Assembly: GCA_937927445.1 (NCBI GenBank)
Contig: CALAOB010000082.1
Location: 1 to 9,350, forward strand
Reading direction: 5' to 3'
Length of the DNA: 9,350 nt
From: an uncultured Oribacterium sp.
Lineage (GTDB): Bacteria > Bacillota > Clostridia > Lachnospirales > Lachnospiraceae
The notes beneath the pieces were generated by a model, which made no database searches, had not been told where the DNA came from, and saw nothing but the letters and a program-made list of their open reading frames with translations. The translations under genes were made by a program, and so were the position numbers. Below are positions 3,821 to 9,350 of the stretch, one piece after another (position 1 is the first letter of the stretch; each line of letters opens with the position of its first letter).

Positions 3821-6800
3821 ATGAGCTTACGTTTCATTTTCGGCGCGGGTGGTGCCGGTAAAACCGAATATCTCTTACAGTATTTTCTGAAGCATGCACC
3901 GGAGAACTTCCGGAAGAACTGGTTCCTGATCGTGCCAGAGCAGGATACCCTGGCGATGCAGAAAAAGATCCTCACGCATCCGGCGAATCCGGGCGGCGGC
4001 ATTCTGAACATCGATGTGCTGAGCTTCAACCGACTGGCCTATCGTGTCTTCGAGGAGCTCAGCCTCCAGGCGATGACCATCATCGACGATACCGGAAAGA
4101 TCATGATCCTCCGCTCGGTGACGGAGAAGATCCGGGGGAAGCTGCGTCTGTACCAGCGTGAGCTCAACAAGCCGGGCTTCCTCGAGAGTCTGAAGTCTCA
4201 GATCTCCGAGTTCTATCAGTATCACATCACCCCGGAGATGCTGGACCTCGCTGCAGAGCGCGCCGAGTCGCAGTACACCCGGAGCAAGTTTCAGGATATC
4301 GCGCTGATCTATGAGCATTTTCAGCAGTATATGGAGGAGCACGGCTATCATACACAGGAGGAGATCCTCGACCAGCTGTATGCACATCTGCCGGAGTCTC
4401 GGCTGCTTCAGGATGCGGTCGTGGCCTTCGACGGCTTCACCGGCTTCACACCGATCCAGCTTCGCATCCTCGAGGAGATCCTGCCGGTGACGGCGGAGAC
4501 GCTCGTGAGCTGTGAAGTGAGCCTCGATGCGCACGACTCGATCTATGAGCTGCGCGGTCCGGAGGATCTCTTCTACCTGTCACGGCAGACGGTGGCGAAG
4601 CTGACGAAGATGGCGTCGGATCTGAAGCTTCCGGTGGAGGCCCCGATCGACGTGAACCGCTTCGATGCGCGCACCGGAGAGCAACGACCGGCGGGTGCGG
4701 TACTGCCGCGCTTCGTGAAGGCCCCGGCGCTCTCGACGATCGAGGCACGCCTCTACCGCTTCGATACCGTGGCGGCGAAGGCGACCCCGGACGCCTCCCT
4801 CGTGATCCGCGAGGCGGCGGATCTCCGACAGGAGGTCGAGGCGATGGCCACCAGCATCGAGGAGGCCGTGCGTCGGGAGGACCTCCGCTACCAGGACATC
4901 GGCATCATCCTGACGAATCCGGAGAGCTACCGGGACATCGTCTATAAGGTGTTTTCCGAGGCCGGGATCCCGTATTTCTTTGATGATCCGGCGAGCCTGC
5001 TCGATTCTCCCTACGCGGAGCTCATGCGGGCGGCACTGGAGGCCGTCGACCGGAATTTCAGCTTCGATGCGGTCCTTCGCTTTCTGCGTGCCCTGCCGGA
5101 CGTGACGCCGGAAAAGGAGCAGCACATCGACCGGCTCGATAATATCCTGCGGGCCACCGGTATCCGTGGCGCTTCAAAATATGATGCGGTATGGACGGAA
5201 GCGGATGGCAGTGTGGGCGAGCGGGAGGCCCTCCGTCAGGAGCTGATCCTGCCGCTGCTTCATCTGCGCACGCAGTCCGGCGAGCGTGGTGCGAACGTGG
5301 CGACCCGTGTGGACGCACTGGAAGCGCTAATGCAGGAAATCGGCGCTTCGGAAGCAATCGCTTCCCTGGCAGCAGCGCTTCGCGAGGTGGGCGACCAGAA
5401 CCGTGCGGAGGCGCTCGAGGAGAGCGTGACGGCGATCAATGCAGTGCTCCGTCAGCTTCGCTCGCTGCTGGGCGAAACCTCCGTGTCCCGCGCAGAGTTC
5501 CGTGACGTGCTTGATGCAGGCCTCCGCCAGGCCTCGGTGCGCGTGATTCCGGCGACCCTTGACCAGGTCGTGATCGGTGATCTCACGCGCTCCCGCTTCT
5601 CGAATCCGCGTCTTTTCTTCGTGGCCGGACTGACGGCGGACGAGGTGCCGAAGGCAGAACCCGACACGAAGCTGCTGACCGACCGGGACCGCCATCTGTT
5701 TAAGGACTTAGACATTGAACTGGCCCCGGACCGGGTGGAGAGCGCGCTCGTGCAGCGCTTCTATATTTATCGTGCGCTCCTAAATCCGTCGGAGCGCCTG
5801 GTGCTGAGCTATGCCCTGAAGGGGCGTGACGGCAAGGGCTGCCGCCCGTCCGGGCTGATCAAGGAGATCCGCGACATGTTCACGGAGCTCCCGGTGCAGA
5901 AGCTGCGGAATCGTGCGCCACGTGCCTTCACGATGAAGGAGGCGGAGCGTCTGATCGCCGGGGCGATGCAGGAGCTCGAGACGCTGGTGGCGCAGGATGC
6001 CGGGACAATGCAGACGCCGGAGGCACAGGTGGCGGAGCAGGACAGGTCGGCGAGCACCACGACAGGGGATACCGCCGCTTCCCAGGATCATCCTGCGAAG
6101 GAGCAGCAGGAGAGGGCGAAGCTGACGCGCCTGCTGGAGTACCTCGCGATCCTCGATCGGGATCCGGCGCAGCATGCGAAGGCGCAGCAGCTGATGGCGG
6201 CGGCGTTCACGCATTATGAGGCGGACATGCTGTCGCAGAAGGTTGCCGAGGAGCTCTATGGCGGGCGTATCCTCGGTTCCATCACGCGCCTCGAGCGCTA
6301 CAGTCAGTGCGCGTACCAGCATTTCCTCCGCTACGGTCTCAGACTCCAGGAGCGGGAGAGCTTCGATCTTCAGATGTACGATATCGGAAATCTCTACCAC
6401 GGGGCGATCGAGCAGAGCTTCCGGCATACGCTGGAGGCGGAGAAAAAGCTGGAGGCACTCAGCGAGGAGGAGCTCCGCGCACTCGCCGAGGAGAGTGTCA
6501 CGCAGGTGTCCGCGAGCTACAATCACGGCCTGCTGATGGATACGGCGCGCAACCAGTACCTCGTGCGAAAGGCGACGGCCATCACCCGGACGACGCTGTG
6601 GGCACTCGCGGAGCAGCTGCGCCGTGGTGCGTTCCATGTGGACGGACTCGAGAAGAACTTCGACTACATCCGCGATGGCATGCGCCTGACCGGGCGGATC
6701 GATCGTGTCGACGTCGCCCAGGACGAGGGCCACGTCTACGTAAAGGTCATCGACTACAAGTCCGGAAAGACGAGCTTCGATTTAAGCCGCGTTTACAACG

Positions 6801-7378
6801 GAACGCAGCTGCAGCTCACGACCTATATGAATGTCGCGATGAACGAGTACCAGCTGCGTTATCCGGAAAAGGAAATCGTACCGGCGGCGATGTTCTACTA
6901 TCGCATCGATGATCCGGTGCTTGATTATGATGCGTCGGCCAGTGCGGAGGACCGCGAACGTGCGCGTCTCAAGAAACTGATGGTCGACGGCCTCGTGAAC
7001 ACGGAGCTGTCGGTCGTACAGAAGCTGGATACGGGGATCGAGAAGGCGTCGGATATTCTGCCGGTGACGATCAAGGCGGGTGCCGTCGATGCGACGAAGA
7101 AAAACGTTGCCTCGACGAAGCGTTTCCGGGATCTCGGCCGCTTCGTCGACCAGAAGATGCAGGGCTTCGCACAGGAAATCCGGGATGGCCGGATCGTCGT
7201 GGATCCGATCCGGATCAGTACGGATACGACGGCCTGTAGCTGGTGTCCGTATCATAGTATCTGCCGCTTCGACCCGCGGATCGACGGCTACGCCTACCGG
7301 AGCGGAGAGAAGCTTTCGGCAGAGGAAATTTGGAACGAGATTTCACCAGAGGAGAAGAAGGATGCAGTGGACGACTGA
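3821..7378 (+). CDS. addB: ATP-dependent helicase/deoxyribonuclease subunit B
   Basis: AddB (1185 residues) is the partner of AddA in the AddAB helicase-nuclease, which processes double-strand DNA ends and recognises the recombination hotspot Chi in Bacillota. It opens with a Walker A loop, GAGGAGKT (residues 8-15, Lys14), then the VPEQDTLAMQ region. The middle is the degenerate helicase fold thought to scan for Chi. At the C-terminus is a RecB-family nuclease domain: His860, GRIDRVD with Asp961, and IDYKSGK with Asp978 and Lys980. Four cysteines (Cys830, Cys1139, Cys1142, Cys1148; the last three as CxxCxxxxxC) match the iron-sulfur cluster that pins this domain. All expected catalytic residues are present, so the subunit looks active. 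An Ala/Gln/Thr/Asp-rich insert of about 45 residues (roughly 723-767) looks like a flexible linker not expected in the core fold. The ATG at 3821 follows a modest AGGTG site. The end overlaps addA by 17 bases. Confidence 0.95.
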   Translation: MSLRFIFGAGGAGKTEYLLQYFLKHAPENFRKNWFLIVPEQDTLAMQKKILTHPANPGGGILNIDVLSFNRLAYRVFEELSLQAMTIIDDTGKIMILRSVTEKIRGKLRLYQRELNKPGFLESLKSQISEFYQYHITPEMLDLAAERAESQYTRSKFQDIALIYEHFQQYMEEHGYHTQEEILDQLYAHLPESRLLQDAVVAFDGFTGFTPIQLRILEEILPVTAETLVSCEVSLDAHDSIYELRGPEDLFYLSRQTVAKLTKMASDLKLPVEAPIDVNRFDARTGEQRPAGAVLPRFVKAPALSTIEARLYRFDTVAAKATPDASLVIREAADLRQEVEAMATSIEEAVRREDLRYQDIGIILTNPESYRDIVYKVFSEAGIPYFFDDPASLLDSPYAELMRAALEAVDRNFSFDAVLRFLRALPDVTPEKEQHIDRLDNILRATGIRGASKYDAVWTEADGSVGEREALRQELILPLLHLRTQSGERGANVATRVDALEALMQEIGASEAIASLAAALREVGDQNRAEALEESVTAINAVLRQLRSLLGETSVSRAEFRDVLDAGLRQASVRVIPATLDQVVIGDLTRSRFSNPRLFFVAGLTADEVPKAEPDTKLLTDRDRHLFKDLDIELAPDRVESALVQRFYIYRALLNPSERLVLSYALKGRDGKGCRPSGLIKEIRDMFTELPVQKLRNRAPRAFTMKEAERLIAGAMQELETLVAQDAGTMQTPEAQVAEQDRSASTTTGDTAASQDHPAKEQQERAKLTRLLEYLAILDRDPAQHAKAQQLMAAAFTHYEADMLSQKVAEELYGGRILGSITRLERYSQCAYQHFLRYGLRLQERESFDLQMYDIGNLYHGAIEQSFRHTLEAEKKLEALSEEELRALAEESVTQVSASYNHGLLMDTARNQYLVRKATAITRTTLWALAEQLRRGAFHVDGLEKNFDYIRDGMRLTGRIDRVDVAQDEGHVYVKVIDYKSGKTSFDLSRVYNGTQLQLTTYMNVAMNEYQLRYPEKEIVPAAMFYYRIDDPVLDYDASASAEDRERARLKKLMVDGLVNTELSVVQKLDTGIEKASDILPVTIKAGAVDATKKNVASTKRFRDLGRFVDQKMQGFAQEIRDGRIVVDPIRISTDTTACSWCPYHSICRFDPRIDGYAYRSGEKLSAEEIWNEISPEEKKDAVDD

Positions 7379-9350
7379 ACAGGAAAGTGTAATCAATCAT
7401 ACAGCGGGGGATCTGCTGGTCGCCGCAGCGGCGGGCTCCGGGAAGACCGCGGTGCTCGTGCAGCATGTGATTTCCCGGATCATGGACCCGGTGGATCCGG
7501 TGAAGTTGTCCGAGATGGTGATCATGACCTTCACGGAGGCAGCGGCCCAGGAGATGCGGGACCGGATCAAGGCGGCGCTCGAGGAGAAGCTCCGGGAGCA
7601 CCCGGACAGCGCCGAGCTGATCCGTGAGGCTGGGAGCATTCAGAATGCGAGCATCTCCACCATCGATGCCTTCTGTAAGCATTTCATCACGGAAAACTAT
7701 GCGGCGATCGACCTCGACCCGGGCTTCCGCATGGGAGACCAGGGGGAGCTCCGACTTCTGCAGGGGGATATCCTCGAGGATCTGCTGGAGGAGGAGTATG
7801 CGGCGGGCGAAGAGGATTTTCTCCACTTCGTCGACACCTTCGCGCAGGGAAAGACCGACGCGGGTATCGCAGAGCTGATCCAGAAGCTGTACGAGAGCGC
7901 GGCCTCCCACCCGTGGCCGGAGGAGTACCTCGATGCCTGTCTCACGGCGGAATCGGCGGATGGAAAGACGTTTCTGCTGGAGCAGCTTGCCGCGCGTCTT
8001 CGCGATGATGCGGAGCGGATGGACTATGCGCTGTCCATCTGCGCGGAGCCGGATGGACCGGAAAGCTATCTCCCGAATGTGGCGCAGGAAAAGCAGGCAC
8101 TTCGGTATGCAGCGGAAGCGACAGAGCTCCAGGAACTCGTTCTCCGGACTCAGGCGATCCGCTATGACCGTTTGAAGCCGACGAAATCTGCACTGAAGAC
8201 ACGTGTGACGGCGATTCGCGACGATGTGAAGAAGGATACGAAGGACATCGCCGGGCTGCCGGTCGTTCTGGATCCGGAGGCAGAGGCGAGGATGGAGGCC
8301 GGCATCGAGCGCTGCATGCAGGGCCTCGTGCGCCTCACGAAGAAGTTCAGCGCGCGCTACCAGGAGGAGAAGGAAAAGCGGCATGTGCTCGACTTCAGTG
8401 ATCTCGAGCATAAGGCGCTGGAAATCCTTTATACTACGGATGCAGACGGCGTCCGCCATCCGTCGGCGATCGCCGATGATGTCGCACAGCAGTATCGGGA
8501 GATCCTGGTGGACGAGTATCAGGACTCGAACTTCGTGCAGGAGGCGCTGATCCGTGCCCTTTCGGCGGCGCGCTTCGGCCGTCCGGATGTCTTCCAGGTC
8601 GGGGACGTGAAGCAGTCCATCTACAGCTTCCGCCAGGCGCGCCCGGATCTCTTCCTTATGAAATATCAGGATCCGGACTATCCGAAGATCGAGCTGAGCC
8701 GGAACTTCCGGAGCCGCAACGAGGTGGTGCGTGCGGTCAACCGCGTGTTCCACCGCGTGATGCGTCCGATGCTGGGCGGCATCGACTACAACGAGAAGGT
8801 GGCGCTTCACTATGGCTACCCGAAGGCGCCGGAAAGTGAGGAGATCGATCCGCGCTACCAGACGGAGCTTCTGCTGCTCGAGGTCTCGAAGGAGACGTCG
8901 GAGGAGCTGTTCGGCGCGCAGATGTCGAAGGAGGAGGCGGAGGCGCATATGATCGCGGAGAGAATCCAGCGGCTCCATGCCGATGGTGTGAAGTACCGCG
9001 ATATGGTGATCCTGCTTCGCTCCCCGGGCTCCTGGGCGGATACCCTCGTGGAAATCCTCGGAGCGGATGGCGTGCCGGCCTACTGCACCAGCAACGAGGG
9101 CTACTTCGATACCGTCGAGGTGGAGACTGTGCTCGCGCTTCTCGATGTCATCGATAATCCGCAGCAGGACATCCCGCTGGCGGCCGTCCTCCACTCGCCG
9201 ATCTACCAGTTCACGGACGAGGAGCTGGCGGAGCTCGTCGCGCACTTCGGTTCCCTCCGGGCTGCGCTGCCGCAGGCACCGGAGGCCAATGCTTCCGACG
9301 CGGCGACAGATGGCGCTGTGGACGGAGCCGGCAGCGGAACAGGCGGGGAT
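7362..9350 (+). CDS. addA: ATP-dependent helicase/nuclease subunit A (3' end cut off by window)
   Basis: This is the N-terminal 663 residues of AddA, a UvrD/Rep-type (SF1A) helicase with a C-terminal nuclease; family members are about 1150-1300 residues, so roughly half is missing beyond the right edge. It is the 3'-to-5' motor of AddAB. Visible motifs in order: the Q-motif region MQWTTEQ; Walker A AAAAGSGKT (21-29, Lys28); motif Ia TFTEAAAQEM; STIDAFC; LDFSDLEHKAL; motif II VDEYQDSN with Asp384 and Glu385; motif III QVGDVKQSIYSFRQ (412-425); and motif IV NFRS (448-451). The ATG at 7362 lies inside the end of addB (17-base overlap, different frame) and has AGGAG at 7350-7354, seven bases upstream, so translation is probably coupled. 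The last 25 or so residues before the edge are an Ala/Gly/Asp-rich stretch resembling the linker in AddB. No frameshift is seen. Confidence 0.95.
   Translation, partial: MQWTTEQESVINHTAGDLLVAAAAGSGKTAVLVQHVISRIMDPVDPVKLSEMVIMTFTEAAAQEMRDRIKAALEEKLREHPDSAELIREAGSIQNASISTIDAFCKHFITENYAAIDLDPGFRMGDQGELRLLQGDILEDLLEEEYAAGEEDFLHFVDTFAQGKTDAGIAELIQKLYESAASHPWPEEYLDACLTAESADGKTFLLEQLAARLRDDAERMDYALSICAEPDGPESYLPNVAQEKQALRYAAEATELQELVLRTQAIRYDRLKPTKSALKTRVTAIRDDVKKDTKDIAGLPVVLDPEAEARMEAGIERCMQGLVRLTKKFSARYQEEKEKRHVLDFSDLEHKALEILYTTDADGVRHPSAIADDVAQQYREILVDEYQDSNFVQEALIRALSAARFGRPDVFQVGDVKQSIYSFRQARPDLFLMKYQDPDYPKIELSRNFRSRNEVVRAVNRVFHRVMRPMLGGIDYNEKVALHYGYPKAPESEEIDPRYQTELLLLEVSKETSEELFGAQMSKEEAEAHMIAERIQRLHADGVKYRDMVILLRSPGSWADTLVEILGADGVPAYCTSNEGYFDTVEVETVLALLDVIDNPQQDIPLAAVLHSPIYQFTDEELAELVAHFGSLRAALPQAPEANASDAATDGAVDGAGSGTGGD

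Noticed and set aside
5780..6733. 317-residue minus-strand open frame inside addB
   Set aside because: It is a shadow of addB: Arg/Leu-rich, with no motifs and no plausible start context.
7215..9245. 676-residue open frame on the minus strand opposite addA
   Set aside because: Its composition is extreme (Arg, Leu, His), it shows no family motifs, and it lies exactly antisense to addA with its clear helicase motifs. It is a by-product of GC-rich codon usage.

Overview
The window looks like a chromosomal segment of a moderately GC-rich, low-AT-bias member of the Bacillota, most likely a Lachnospiraceae-like clostridium. This is inferred from strong AGGAGG-type ribosome binding sites, the addB-addA gene order, an orphan ECF-transporter S component and a clostridial FUSC-type membrane protein. 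No rRNA or tRNA gene is present to fix the taxonomy.

Layout. Positions 1-159 are non-coding and packed with inverted repeats that share the core ATGCCTAC. One of them looks like a palindrome broken open by a short insert. Two leftward genes follow: a FUSC/aromatic-acid-exporter-like membrane protein (160-885) and an ECF transporter S component (1154-1735). Each has its own promoter, and a Rho-independent terminator lies between them. From 1736 to 2371 there is no convincing protein gene. This gap holds divergent promoters, a very long imperfect hairpin (about 1891-2128, roughly 80 base pairs), near-direct repeats with an extended -10 motif on both sides of the hairpin, and a leader for the next gene. 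Rightward genes then begin: metY (O-acetylhomoserine sulfhydrylase, 2372-3685), a strong terminator, addB (3821-7378) and addA (7362 to beyond the right edge).

Function. MetY makes homocysteine from O-acetylhomoserine and sulfide, PLP-dependently. AddA and AddB form the helicase-nuclease that resects double-strand breaks for RecA, the Gram-positive counterpart of RecBCD; their reading frames overlap, so they are probably translationally coupled. The S component should bind an unidentified small molecule, probably a vitamin, and borrow an ECF energising module encoded elsewhere. The FUSC-like protein may export aromatic or other organic acids.

The protein genes are ordinary housekeeping or transport functions. 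The best candidate for something undescribed is the long hairpin upstream of metY. It has a plausible promoter just before it and no recognised riboswitch or T-box signature, so it may be a structured non-coding RNA or a palindromic mobile remnant.
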